Below are positions 9,738 to 20,498 of a stretch of DNA of 64,000 bases, piece after piece (position 1 is the stretch's first letter; the number at the start of each line of letters is the position of its first letter). The notes under the pieces are model-generated. The model was not told where the DNA came from. It did no database searches and saw nothing but the letters and a program-made list of their open reading frames with translations. The position numbers and the translations under genes are program-made. This DNA comes from Prorocentrum cordatum (lineage: Eukaryota > Sar > Dinophyceae > Prorocentrales > Prorocentraceae). The stretch covers positions 237,001 to 301,000 of the forward strand of contig CAUYUJ010014623.1 in assembly GCA_963575745.1 (NCBI GenBank), given 5' to 3'.

Positions 9738-10955
9738 TCAGTAGCCGAAAGCTTTGGTGGTAGCATCCAAGCACGCCATATAGTCCTCGGGCTTCATCAG
9801 CGGGTGGTACGCCGGGAAGTTCTCGCCGTCGCACGTGGGCTTCCACTTCTTGTTCTTCTTCTCGGCGGTTGGCCGGTCCGCCTCGCAAGTTCCGTCCAGC
9901 TTGGTGCCGAATGCCTCTCCACGGGAGACGCCGTTCGTATCCAAGCAAACCTGTGCAAATAGATCCTCACCCATGGGGCCGTACTTGCCTCCGTCAATGC
10001 CCGTTTTCCAATCGACGGTGTCCTTGCACGAGGCCATCGACCCCAGGAGCGTCTCGAAGGCCACCGCCGAGAAGATCTCCAAGCTGCCGAACCACCCGTA
10101 CTTCACGCCTTTGCAATTCTCGAGGTAGAGGCCGTTGGCCGGGACCACCTTGCTAGAGAGGTAAGACACCAAACGGCTCGGCACGAACACCGCGTCTGGA
10201 TCGACCTTCACGACCCAGTTGGCGCTCTTGTACACGCCGGCTTCCCCAATTGCCTTCCAAGCCTGGTAATGCAAGCCCGTATTCAGCCAGGTGCCGGTCT
10301 CCTCTCTCTTCGCGAAATGGAAATCCCCGTCGGCATCCTCCAGCTTCACGAGCGGAGCGCCGGGCCCGACCTCCCCCTCCTTGTCACTGAATACTCCCCA
10401 ACTCTCGCACCCGAAGATGCTGGTCTTCCTGCCGTATGCTCCCTGGAGCAGCTCCAAGTCGTACATCTTCTTCGTGCTGCCGATGTCCTGCATGACCACT
10501 GCGAAGCAGTACAATGACGGACCGTACCAGTCGGCATCCTTGAGGATCGGGTCCATGATCGGCTGCGTCTGGACGCACAGCTGAGAGGCACTGGGAGTGC
10601 AATTCTTCAGGCACTTGCCCTTCCCCGGCTTGGTCTCGAAGCAGTTCAAGCCCGCAACGTTGCAGCACCCCAGGCTGTAGCAATCGTCGTCCGTGCTGGC
10701 GCACTTGTCGCGCGGCGGCAGGGCTACCGTCTGCACCTTGCTCTGGAGGCGGTCCGTGTCAGAGGCCGCCCCGTGCAGCGTCAAACGCGCTGCCCCCGCG
10801 CCTGCGCCGGCCAGGAGCAGGGCGGCCACGCCTGCACCACCCGCCGCCCGCCAGGGCGAACGCCGGGCGCGAGCGTCCTGGACCAAGAACTGCTCCGACC
10901 CGCTGGCCTCGCCGCCGACCTCCGCGAGCTCCATGCGCTCCGTGGCCGAGGTCAT
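9738..10955 (-). CDS. Array copy 4: type II membrane, GT31-like putative glycosyltransferase
   Basis: Intact 405 codons. It carries Asn185Ser and Ala363Thr, the latter shared with copies 6 and 8. The LTR retrotransposon sits in its 5' spacer, about 650 bp upstream of the start codon, so any regulatory sequence farther upstream is now separated from it by 11.9 kb. The insertion is in the same orientation as the gene, so readthrough from the element is possible. Confidence 0.8.
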   Translation of the reverse strand: MTSATERMELAEVGGEASGSEQFLVQDARARRSPWRAAGGAGVAALLLAGAGAGAARLTLHGAASDTDRLQSKVQTVALPPRDKCASTDDDCYSLGCCNVAGLNCFETKPGKGKCLKNCTPSASQLCVQTQPIMDPILKDADWYGPSLYCFAVVMQDIGSTKKMYDLELLQGAYGRKTSIFGCESWGVFSDKEGEVGPGAPLVKLEDADGDFHFAKREETGTWLNTGLHYQAWKAIGEAGVYKSANWVVKVDPDAVFVPSRLVSYLSSKVVPANGLYLENCKGVKYGWFGSLEIFSAVAFETLLGSMASCKDTVDWKTGIDGGKYGPMGEDLFAQVCLDTNGVSRGEAFGTKLDGTCEADRPTAEKKNKKWKPTCDGENFPAYHPLMKPEDYMACLDATTKAFGY

Positions 10956-11598
10956 CGGTAGCAGGTCGGGATGTGCCTGGGAGTGCTCGCAGATCAGGCC
11001 GGCTGCCGACAGCGCTTGAGCCAGAACGGCGACGGGCCGAGACCTGGGCGGGTCGGAGCTCCTTCGACGCGCTGCCCTCCCTGGCGCGCGAAGCGCGCCA
11101 CGGGCAGCGCCAGAGGCGCCGCCAAGGCGAGCCCAGCGCCGATCCAGTAGGTCCGAGCGGACCTCCGAGAACTCATGTGTATGCAGTTTCGTTGTTCCTC
11201 GGCCTTCCGTGCGATGCGGGGGTTTATCCATCACTACCACCTTGGGGATCTGTCATCGGGGGCCTGGGCAGGCGGTGACTATGGACATGGTCGGGCCTCC
11301 GGGTGGGGGTGGGGGGGGGAGCAATTTACATCAATGTCCACCACCTGCTGAGCTAGGGAGTTACTGGGAAAAGTACGATTGGAAACACGCATGGGAATTC
11401 GCCAGGGATTCCGCCGCCGCGCCCTGAGGCACGAGTTGGAGCATCCGCAGGTCCCCTGGGATCACCCGAACTGTCCCACTTGACTTGTCCGGGGCCAAGA
11501 GGGGCCCGGGACGGGCCAGGAGACCTCCAAGGGCTCGCCCAGACAGTCCGGGGGTGCTCCGAATTGCTACGCAATCGGTCCAAGATTAACAGGTGGCA
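10956..11598. other. Array spacer 4/5, part left of the retrotransposon
   Basis: 5' flank of copy 4 up to the target site. The G tract is short here (9 G at 11311-11319). The spacer is cut within the segment GGTGGCNCCACG-ATGGCCC of the minisatellite by the LTR element. Confidence 0.75.
11015..11035 (-). promoter_or_regulatory. Relict spliced leader, copy 4
   Basis: Same 18/21 match as copy 2, 59 nt upstream of the start codon at 10953-10955. Confidence 0.7.
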
Positions 11599-11603
11599 CC
11601 ACG
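11599..11603. other. Target site duplication, left
   Basis: CCACG directly outside the left LTR. The uninterrupted spacers have GGTGGCTCCGAGATGGCCC here, consistent with an original GGTGGCNCCACGATGGCCC. Confidence 0.75.
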
Positions 11604-11802
11604 GGTCGATTGACCCTGGTAGGCTCGGAGATAAAATGTATACAGAGAGGGACGTTTATCAGAACATGCAAAGAACGACGCGTCTGGACGCGTCCTTGAG
11701 TGAAACGGTTGCGTCGGGCAGGCGGGCTATACACACGCGTGCACGCACATATACATACACATGGCAGGCCCTCGTATGTATGCTATCTACTGCATCGTGG
11801 CT
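11604..11802 (-). repeat. 3' LTR
   Basis: 199 bp, about 92% identical to 23304-23502. It contains a run of alternating purine/pyrimidine (ACACACGCGTGCACGCACAT). The ends lack the usual TG/CA dinucleotides if set by the target duplication; an inner TGACCC...CTGCA block (11611-11794) would give TG/CA ends. Confidence 0.9.
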
Positions 11803-12099
11803 CTGGTATCACTCCTCATCATCGCAGGCCGCAGATAAGATGAGGTCCGCGTGATACATCTCGAAGCCGACCACGACGTTGATATTGGCATAGCTCAGGT
11901 GGTCGACTTCGCACAACAAAAAAGTATGTAAAACTCTGCACCGTAGTATTCATGGCAAACCATGCCAAACAGGAAATCAAAAATAGACTTCAAACAACAA
12001 CACACCGCAGCCGCTGGAAATTCACGACATCGCTCTCACTGTCCCGCTCGTTCGCTCGGGACTACTCCAAGAATGCAACTGCTCTCTTACTGTAAGTGT
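11803..12099. other. 3' untranslated part of the retrotransposon
   Basis: Between the RNase H stop and the 3' LTR. On the minus strand, the 20 bases before the LTR are purine-rich (GATGATGAGGAGTGATACC), a weak polypurine tract candidate. No gene. Confidence 0.5.
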
Positions 12100-12825
12100 C
12101 TACGTACCTGTTGAGAATGATCCAAGGATAGCTGCTCGTGAAACTCCGCCTTTTGTGAGAGCGTCGCACAACATACCACGAGTATCCACACGATGTATTG
12201 ACTTGAGCCGTCGCGCCTCAAGATGTTCACGAAGCGCACGGACTCCATATATCAGTTGTCGTTCAGTCGGTGACAAAACCTCTTGCGCCGTCACTGCATC
12301 AAATACTGAGTGAGCGTCCAATAGCATATGTAAACCCACTCCACAACGTCCAGACACAACAGAATGCAATGGTACTGCCGTCTGAGAACCTTTCAACCAT
12401 TCTTCCAAAAGTCCATTCAATAACATACCACACTCCGCAGTTTCAATAGCATTATTAAGTTCTGCGCTGAACGTGCCTCTGTTGACCTTTGCCTGCTTGC
12501 GAGAGAAATACTCCCATACATGTAGACATCCTGAGGGCACTGAGCCACGAACTTCGCATAGTCCAACAATAGCCGCCCTCAGTTCTAAACAATACACACC
12601 ATGGGCTCGATGGGCACTATCAGCAATGACCGCCAAACAGGGTGGCGAAGTTGGTCTACTGAATCTTATTGTTGAGGGCGCTCTCTTAATCAACTTCAGA
12701 AATTTGTTGAGGTCTTTCGAATCCGATATCTTAACGTCCTTCATGTTACGTTGCAGTTCCCCAACATATACCACGAGATCTGCTCTCGTTAGAACCATCA
12801 ATGCCACTCCTCCTAACAGCGACAT
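12100..12825 (-). pseudogene. Copia-type RNase H
   Basis: In register with RT after the single TAA. LLGGVALMVLTRADLVVYV corresponds to the end of the RT/connection region. The RNase H acidic residues appear in CLAVIADSAHR, FSAELNNAIE, HMLLDAHSVFDAV and HRVDTRGMLCDALTKGG, so all four are present. The end of the polyprotein is at 12100. Confidence 0.8.
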
Positions 12826-13908
12826 TTAAAGGCTTACCTGTTCGTCGCTAGCTTTGTCCGAGTCGGCCTGCTTGTCAAACATTGTCGTGGGGAGAGATTT
12901 CAGCTGGCTCGCATAATAATTCTGGTCCATTGTGCATTCCACCGTTTTGGTATCCTGTCTGTGCTGGACCCCAACACATTCAAAAGGTGCCTCGATCAGC
13001 TCGCACTTGCCATACTTCGCCCCCAGTCTCCGGAACAGCTCCACCCCGGTGGTTTCCTCACACGCGCCCTTGAAGTCATCCACGTGAATTGCCAACACTC
13101 CGAGCGGAACCATTCCTTTGTCCGTGTAGGGTTTGCCCGTGATTGGGCACATGCCGTCCTTCTCCGTCGCCTTGCGGTGCTTGATGTAAAGCTTGGTGTC
13201 TGACCTTGCCGGCTGCCAACTTGCCTCCACTAGAGTCTCGGTGAGAGCCATGCTCCACGACCACGGCGCATCCTGAGTAACAAAGCCTGGTTTGTTCATA
13301 TCCAGCACCTCGGTGATCTCGCCGAAGTCGCGAAAGCACTCGATCTGCCTCAATAGCATGTTAGCTCCAGCCGGCAGTACACATTGAATCGATCTTAGTT
13401 CGGTGCCCGCCCCAGCTGCGATATGCTTGAGCGTCTTTCCTCTGAGAAAAACCATGGAAATGTCCGGCGACCATAACTTGCACTGGTAGGGCGTCGCCAC
13501 TGAGCATACAGTACGTTGTCCCCATCTTGATGCTGTGCCAGCAAACGTAGTGAGCGATTCGGCCTGTCGGTCATTGAAGCCACGCACTGCCAGTCTCGCT
13601 TTGATCTTGCGAACTCCACCTATCAGTTCCCGCTTGAGCACCCATCTGCTGTCTACAAAGTTAGCAGCTCTCTTCCGCGCCATACGAGTGAACATGCCCA
13701 TGCCGCACCATCGCTGTAATTCCAATAAACAAGATTCAGCAACATCACGCTCGTACATATTGAGCTCGTCCTTGGTGAGGATGTTCATCTCTCGCTCTAT
13801 CACGGTCTCGGTGTAGCAACCCATGGCGTCACACCTGTGAACCATGACGTAGCCCTCCAGCACGGTCTCGTCACAGCAGTTCATGGCCGCGGCAGCGTCC
13901 ATGCCCAA
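12826..13908 (-). pseudogene. Copia-type reverse transcriptase (RVT_2)
   Basis: Open for 360 residues. It contains ANFVDSRWVLKRELIGGVRKIKARLAVRGFNDRQ, TFAGTASRWGQR, SPDISMVFLRGKT and the catalytic box LAIHVDDFKGA (usually YVDD; the two catalytic Asp are kept). It ends in an in-frame TAA (12826-12828) directly before the RNase H domain, where related proteins read through, so one stop separates RT from RNase H. An in-frame stop also lies just upstream. Confidence 0.85.
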
Positions 13909-13938
13909 CTCTAAGAGCCCATCATCAATTTCAGCAGC

Positions 13939-14799
13939 TTAGCAAGGTACTGTGGGTAGAAGAAGTCCAGGTACTGGTACATCAGGAAGTCGCGCTCGCT
14001 GGGATAGTCCACACCAGAACTCATCTTCATCCACGTATGCTACAAAATCTGCATCAGAAATACCATCTCTGTTCTCTTCTTCATCATCAGATATCATTTG
14101 AGAAACATGCGGCATCGGTTTGCCACTCCCCTCCGATCCGGGAGTCGGTGACCTCTTGAATCCCTGAGCGTCAGGCAATCTCCTTGACAGATCTGGTGCT
14201 GGGTTCTCGCTGCCATCGGATCTTTCCGATCGATTTCTCTTGATGCCATCCCAGCGCGGTAGAAGATAGCCTTCGGCTCGATCGAACTGCCCATCCATGC
14301 CGCCTACGTGTGATACTCCAGGCGTCTGACGTCTTGCCTGCCGAGCCTCATTCTCGCCCACGACCAGGAACTTCAAGAACGGCGTGTCGGGCCAGACGTC
14401 GCCAAACAGATAGGCCGTCGATATCCTCTGAGCTCCCGGCACCTGGATCCATGACCAATCTTCGCGTCGCCCAGCTTGCCACCACATAATAATGGATGCC
14501 TCGGTGCCCGGTGTCGCCTCGATGCGCCGAACTCCGTGACCAACTCTGCTGCCTATACACCCAGTGAGCTGAAGGTGGCATGCTGCCATCTTGAATGCTG
14601 CTCGCAGTGGCCCAGAAAAAACGCCGACCACCCTTGCTAATCATCCAGCCATGTTTGCTCGAAACCACACATCCGAAGTAAAGCGATCCCTGTTCGATGC
14701 TCTCCGCGAAATTCATGATGTATTCCGCCGGGAGCTGCGTCGATTCCTGTGCGCGCGGTTCCGTCAACAACGCCCACAAGACCACTGCGCGTCGTATCT
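13939..14799 (-). pseudogene. Integrase-RT linker region of the retrotransposon
   Basis: Polyprotein stretch between the integrase C-terminal domain and RT, with a frameshift near 14600 and an in-frame stop at 13939-13941. It shows no recognised domain beyond acidic, low-complexity segments (ISDDEEENRDGISDADF). The in-frame continuation across the stop (IDDGLLELGMDAAAAMN) leads directly into RT. Confidence 0.55.
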
Positions 14800-15935
14800 C
14801 AGGCAATCTAACCTGCATACGACTGCCTTGCCATCTTACTCCAACAGTACCTTCTCGAAGACGCGTAAGATCAGTAACTGTCGCAGGTCCTCGCCAGCCG
14901 CTCAAGTCTTTATTCGGAGGGTCGCGGTAGATGTCGACTTCGTCGCCTATCTTGAGCTCCAGCAATTATCCTGCCGGTCGCGTCCGCGAATTAAGTGCCC
15001 TCGATAATCGGCCAGAAGCAATGCCTTGAATGATAGCTGCCAATGCTGATTCACGAAGCCGATGAATGCGACGTGATACGCCTGCGAGGCCGTCGCTGCT
15101 GTCGGACAACTGCGTCTCTGATCCTGGCTCGAACTCTCGCAACGTCGCTGGTGTCCTGCCAAACAAGCCCTTGTAGGGCGATACCCCCTGCACTGACAAC
15201 ATACAGTTCTTGGCCAACACCGCCCCATCGACCAGCCCGGGGAGGGGCAGCGACGCCGCCCCTCTCCATCTGCGCGTTCACCTTGTGCACGGCGTCGCGC
15301 AGGAGGGCATTGTGACGTTCAACAACGCGAGCGTGTGCGCCACGAGGTCGCAGGTTGAGTCGAATGCCCCAGCGATCTGCCCACGCCGATGCCAACTCTG
15401 AGTCCAGTGCGCCCTCCTTGTCACTGGTGAGCACGCGCATGGGACCAAACATCTTTATCCATATGTGGGCGATGCCAATAAGGATGTCCTGTGGTTTCCG
15501 ACTCGCCATGATAAGTGCGGTCGACCATCTGATACAGCAATCCACCAAATGCAGGATCGTGTGAGTACTCCAGAACATCAGATCCACCTCAACCTCCATG
15601 TCGAAGTCAATCACGATCTTGGCGTTTGAGATGGGCCTGACTCCGATGTGCTGCCATTGTCGACATACTGGGCAGGTATCCACCACCGAAGCCACAACAT
15701 CGATTGGATCTGGAAGTGCGCCTGCTGCTCTCATAAGCTCTTTCATGCGCTCGATCGTGGCGCGCCACAACCTGATGTGAAACTTTCGCACCGATCGGCG
15801 CACGACGATCGGATCCAACGACTTGAGTAACTTGAGAGCTCGCCCAGCTGACCAGTCTGACCAATGTTCCAGCGGGACCAGCCTGGGCGCTTGCCTCGAT
15901 CCTGGTCGCCGCTCGATTTCGTCGATCAGCTGCAT
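14800..15935 (-). pseudogene. Integrase (rve) of the retrotransposon, broken
   Basis: The zinc domain reads RKFHIRLWRATIERM...VVDTCPVCRQW: the CxxC pair is present, but the second His of HHCC is Arg (WRAT). The core has VEVDLMFW (first Asp), RVLTSDKEGALDS (second Asp) and ARVVERHNALLRDAV (Glu), so the DDE triad is intact. A frameshift near 15225 moves the next part, LAKNCMLSVQGVSPYKGLFGR, into another frame; an in-frame TAA follows near 14968, then the C-terminal GDEVDIYRDPPNKDLSGWRGPATV domain. Confidence 0.8.
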
Positions 15936-16400
15936 GAGGACGTCCGGCGGGATGGGCTGAAGGAGAAGGTGGCGCTGGTACTAGCGCATCACCTCCTGCT
16001 GCTGCTGCTGGTTCGGCTGCTGCTGCTGGTTCAGCTGCTGCTGCTGGTGGCGCCTCTAGCGGCGCCGGGGATTCCAATTCTTTGAACCGTCCACCACCAC
16101 GCTCAGCACTTGACGTGTCTGGAGCCGCATCTCGAACTCGAGGTTGTCGTGGTAACTCAACAGACGATCCGAGTCCTCGTTGTGCTGCTAACTCCCAACG
16201 GCAACGTTCATCACCAGTGTGTGATCCATGCTTCCGTGGTTTGCCAGCCTTACAACCAGGGCACTCATCACCAATAGCCCGCACGTTGGGACGCTTGCAG
16301 GGACCGCGTCGCGTGTGAGTAGGATCATGTGCTGACCTGTTGCTGTTGCACGCTCGGCATACATCCTTGTTCGCTGCTGCAGATCGACTCCCCGTTGCCG
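15936..16400 (-). pseudogene. Cys/His-rich region of the retrotransposon polyprotein
   Basis: In the frame 15607-16581: VCRACNSNRSAHDPTHTRRG...CKRP, then ECPGCKAGKPRKHGSHTGDERCRW. Two similar C-x2-C ... H ... C units suggest a pair of zinc-binding fingers, flanked by Ala/Pro-rich linkers. It sits between the methyltransferase-like module and the integrase. GCTGCTGCTG runs (15993-16047) encode part of the Ala-rich linker. Confidence 0.5.
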
Positions 16401-16609
16401 GCACGGCGCCTGTCGCCGATGTTCCCGCGGCCGCCGCTGCTGATGAAGATGCTGCTGCGCCTGCCGCGGGTCGGGCTGGAGCCGCTGTCGATGACGAGGA
16501 TGCCGAGGGCGTCGCAAGTGGTCCAAAATAGATCATCATCTCCATCTCGATCTCGAGCTCCCGTCGAGACCTCATGCTCATAATCTGTTAGAGTCGTTCT
16601 TTCCGGGCG

Positions 16610-17899
16610 CTGACACCGGCAAAGCCGCGCCACGCGCGCAACTCCTTGAGCGATATGACCTGCAAGCTTCCATGGCCATACCTGCATCTTCCTCGATATT
16701 GAGCCGTCTATGTGCTGATGCTTGTGACATGCTCGTTTACCTTCTAACCACAGTCGCCGCAGGGAAAATACCAATGCCTCACAACTCGCCACGAAGTGCG
16801 TCGGTTTCTTCACAGGCAAACCAGCGCGAGGACATCGTAGGCCACCTTGACATGGATGAATGATGGCCTCTGCAGTGTTCGGTAGCGATCTCATCTCAAT
16901 CCATATCGGTAAGTCGTAGAGTTCGGATCCAGCTGGCTGTTCGTTAAGATAGCGTCGTCCACGTCAAACCTAATATCGAGCAATTTCTCCACAGAAGTGT
17001 CCCAGTGGTTCTGATATCCGTCGTGATGCCCAGTGCTTCTCCGGGTTCATCATCCTGTCGAAGGTAGCCAAGCCTGCCATGCCTTGACAGGGAGGAGACA
17101 TCACCACCACCACCAGTTGACATAATTCTAAATACTTCCACATACCAGCTCGCTCCTGTGCATTAAACAAATCCACGCCGCACTGTACGTCAAAATTCTT
17201 GCCGGCACGAAGTCCTTCATGGCGCATACGTCGTAGCAACATTTTCGTAGCGCGCCCTTCACCTCCCATGATCTCCACGATGTCGGTGAAACGATGTGCC
17301 TGGGCATCTGCAAGCCAGTACTGCAAGAAACCGCCCAGGCTGTTGAACATAATGTAGACCGCGTCGTGTTGCTTAGTGGTTATCCTCATGCTGATGTCGC
17401 TGTCGTCGCCGTAACCATACCATACCCCGTTCTCATCTGCGAAGCACAACGCAGTGCTCCAGTCCATCTCGTGATGTACGCCATCAACTTGCCAATTATA
17501 CTGTTGAAGATCCACGGTGACGTGATCCATCCATAATTCTGAAACTTCTAGGTCGATGGAGCTCACGTCGCCGCCGCAGCCCGTCCAAACCTCCTCATAG
17601 TTGTCCATGTGCTTAACCTTCTTGGTTTTCGTCACGATTGAGCCGTCCGCTGCAGCTCGATATTTCGCCTCCTTCTCCTTCTGTTTCTGTCGTAGCCGTG
17701 CCTCGGTAGGGCAACGACCATCGACACCCTGGAACCTTACCATCTTTTGTCGCCCAGCGCCCGTGTCCGTAGGAGTGTCCAAAGTATGTGGTTCATAGTG
17801 CTGCGACTCTGGTATCATCTCCTCGCGTCCGCTATCATCATCCAGTCGAGGTCGCTGACTAACTTGACGCCATAGTTGCGCTGCCAATTCCTGAATCAT
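16610..17899 (-). pseudogene. C5-methyltransferase-like module 2 of the retrotransposon
   Basis: Frame at 16970-17899 continues in register into 16325-16894, interrupted by TAG and TGA at about 16962-16972. Motifs in order: FTDIVEIMGGEGRATKMLLRRM (SAM-binding motif I-like), CGVDLFNAQERAG, VVVVMSPPCQGMAG (motif IV-like PC box with Cys kept), then RRYLNEQPAGSELYDLPIW (E-x-P box, where C5 enzymes have ENV), and VKKPTHFVASCEAL. This matches the layout of DNA cytosine-5 methyltransferases, although the C-terminal half resembles mainly other dinoflagellate retroelement proteins. It probably acted on element or host DNA, but that is inference. The two stops inactivate it. Confidence 0.55.
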
Positions 17900-17923
17900 G
17901 GAACGCCTTGCAACGAATTTGGC

Positions 17924-18760
17924 TTATTGATCTCGATGGTATTCAGCGCCCTGATACTGTTGTCCGTGGCCGAAAGTATTCCAGTCGGGGAACTTGGTCG
18001 TGCTCATGATCTTGGTAACCTGGCCTGCTGGAAATTGACTCTGACCGATCTTCACGCTCAGTCTGCACCATCGCATCGACTGCACCTGAATCTCGGAAAC
18101 ACTCTCCAGCCTCAAGAGCCACCTCGTCTCCCACATAAGATTGCTTGCGCTGCCTTCCAGGACAACGCCACACGAGAACTTCAGAGCCTCCATCATCAGC
18201 TGGGCCAGATTCCAAGCCCTTCGTCGTTCTCGGTTGCATGTCGCCGCAGTAGGTGCTCCTGGTGGAGCAACCCACAGTAAGTCAGGCCTGGACTTGGCCA
18301 TGTCCGCTACTGTACGTTCTTATATGTTGAGACTCATCAAGCTTCTCGCGTCGAAGTGTGTAATCTGCACGCGCCGTCGCGAACCTCGGCCACACTCAAG
18401 TAGAGCTCGTCGACGAATAAAATCAATATCGCCCACGGCCGAAGCCCTGAAAATTAGACGCCCATGTCCTTGTTCGTTCGTCGCGGCCACTGCTTGCCCC
18501 ACAAGCACGCCGCGAGGATGCCGAGGATCAGGCTCCGCAGAAGGAGGCCGACGCTCAACGTGCCCGGGGTCGTCAGCTTTGCAATCAGCTTCGAAAACTA
18601 CCGACGAGGTAAGTTCAGCTTCTGAATTGACGCGATTCGCTGGCGAAACTCCCCCAGCGCCCGCATGGCCGAGCACTTCGTCTAGCACGACCTGCTGGCC
18701 CAGCGAGGGCACCGACGGAAGTTCCACTTGAGGCTGCTCCGCCAACGTTGCGAGGCCGCG
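17924..18760 (-). pseudogene. Methyltransferase-like module 1 of the retrotransposon
   Basis: Minus-strand frame from about 18760 with an in-frame stop at 18320-18322, then PDLLWVAPPGAPTAATCNRE, GVVLEGSAS, SNLMWETRW and RWCRLSVKIGQSQFPAG...TKIMSTTKF. The order PP(C)xP box, E-containing box, tryptophan, C-x-L-G/S-x-K, then K-x-x-ST parallels module 2, so I read it as a diverged duplicate. The Cys expected after PP is Gly (APPGAP), so it would be catalytically dead if this is a C5-type fold. The family assignment is inference. Confidence 0.45.
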
Positions 18761-18769
18761 TCCCCCCAG

Positions 18770-20330
18770 GGAGCCGCGGCGATTTTGAAATCGAAAATGT
18801 TTCATCGCGTCGGCGCCCTGAGGTTTGGCATTGGATTGACATTGCGGGCCGCCCGAGCGCCATCGCATTGTCGCGCGCCGCCCCCCCCCCCTGCCGCGGA
18901 GACGCGCCGCGCGCGCTGCGAAGGCGCGACCGTGGCGAGCCCGAATCCAAGACGCCATGTGGCCGCCGTGGATCTCTCTGCCGCGGCGACGCTTCACCCT
19001 GCGGTCGTCGGGCGACGCGCGCGCCCAGCGCTCCCGCGCGCACTCCCGCGCGCGCTCGCGGCCCCCGACGCGCCCCCATCCGTTCGACGGCTCGAGCATG
19101 GCCGAGGGGGGCCCTGCGCGCTATCTCAGGGGGGGGCTGAGTCCACAACGGCCCCCATCGCGGGCAGGCGAGCGCCGCCCCTCTCGAAATCGCGGGCAAC
19201 ATCACGGCCCCGGGGGTCGCTCCGGGGGTGCCGCGCCACAGGGGGACGAGGGGGGGGGGGGCTGAAAACGGACAGAGGGAGAGAGGGAGGCGGACAGAGG
19301 GAAGAAAAGGACCTGACCAGGAGGGAGGGAGAGGGGGGGGGGCGGCAGGGGGGGGGGAGGCATCCGCATCCCCTGGCTGCTTCGACTTGGCGCAAGGCGC
19401 CGCGGATAAAAAATATATTTATACTGTATATATATATATATATATATAATAAAGCGCCAAATATTTCATCCCAGCACCCGGCCTTGACGCACCGCTGGCA
19501 GCCCAGTTGCGACTGGGGCGCAAACAATTGTCGCACTCACACTATTGCCCCTGCTCCAAACACCTCCCCCCTTGCCGCCCCACCCCTCCCCCGCTCTTCC
19601 CTCGCTGCCGCCTGCCATTTCGCATGGCCCCCCTTTCCTCCCTAACTTCCCCCTTTCGTTTGTCCTCCCATCCTCTCCCGCTCTCTCCGTTTACTTCGCA
19701 CGCGCGCGGCGGGGGACCTCCGCGGCGCGAGCAGACCGACCCGCGCAACGTGCCGCGCATGGCGCGGCGCAGCGCGCTTGGGCAAGACCTCATACACGCA
19801 CGGACCGGAGGCCCCGCGAGCGGCGCCAGCAACGCAACGCCACGCACGCGGCACCACGCAGGCCGCGCACGCGGCGCCGCGCACGCGGCACCGTGCGCAA
19901 ACACCGGGCACCTCGCGCGGCAGCACGCACGCGGCGCCATTTGCACGGCACCGCGCCGGCACGCAGCACGACGCGCATCGAACTGTGCACTGCGCGCAAG
20001 GCACACACGCGCACGCGAAAGAAGCACCGCGCAACACCGCGCCCGCAACCCCAGGCACACGACACCACAAATTCAACGTCGGCTGCAGAAGCGGCGGCGC
20101 GTTCGTGGCACCTCGCGCGCGGCGCCGCGAGGAAACGCCGCAATCTCGGCGCCGAACGCGGGGGGCCGCGCGCACGGCGCAACCCGCGCTGCACCGCGCA
20201 CGCGGCACAGCACGCAACGCAGATGCCCAACTTGGGGTGCACGTCGGCAACGCGACAGCAGCTGATGGCAAAAGCTCAACAACAAATCAGAAAATACAAA
20301 GAAATCTGGCGAAGGAGTTACAAAATCGCA
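18770..20330. other. GC-rich low-complexity insert inside the retrotransposon
   Basis: No polyprotein homology is visible between the protease and the methyltransferase-like region. The sequence is very GC-rich, with G runs (19120-19370), a pyrimidine-rich stretch (19560-19690), many imperfect GCACGCGGCGCC repeats (19790-20230), and one (TA)n tract at 19427-19448 next to AATAAAG. It is probably a later insertion or expansion in the element. Long frames through it have only Arg/Ala/Gly-rich composition and I do not call them genes. Confidence 0.6.
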
Positions 20331-20498
20331 GCCAAAATCGGCTTGGGGGGCGGGGCCTCACGACCAATGCCGTCAACGTCGATGCGGCATAATCAGCATC
20401 GGCTTGACCCTCAGTGCGTCGTCTGCCGCGATCCTCGATGGACAGGGGAACGACGCCCCCAGGCGGCGGCTTCGCCTGGTCGCTCTCCCCGCCCCCCA

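Noticed and set aside
11611-11794. Alternative 184-bp LTR with TG/CA ends
   Set aside because: The target duplication, the spacer comparison and the PBS spacing all support the longer 199-bp LTR; the TG/CA reading leaves eight unexplained bases before the PBS.
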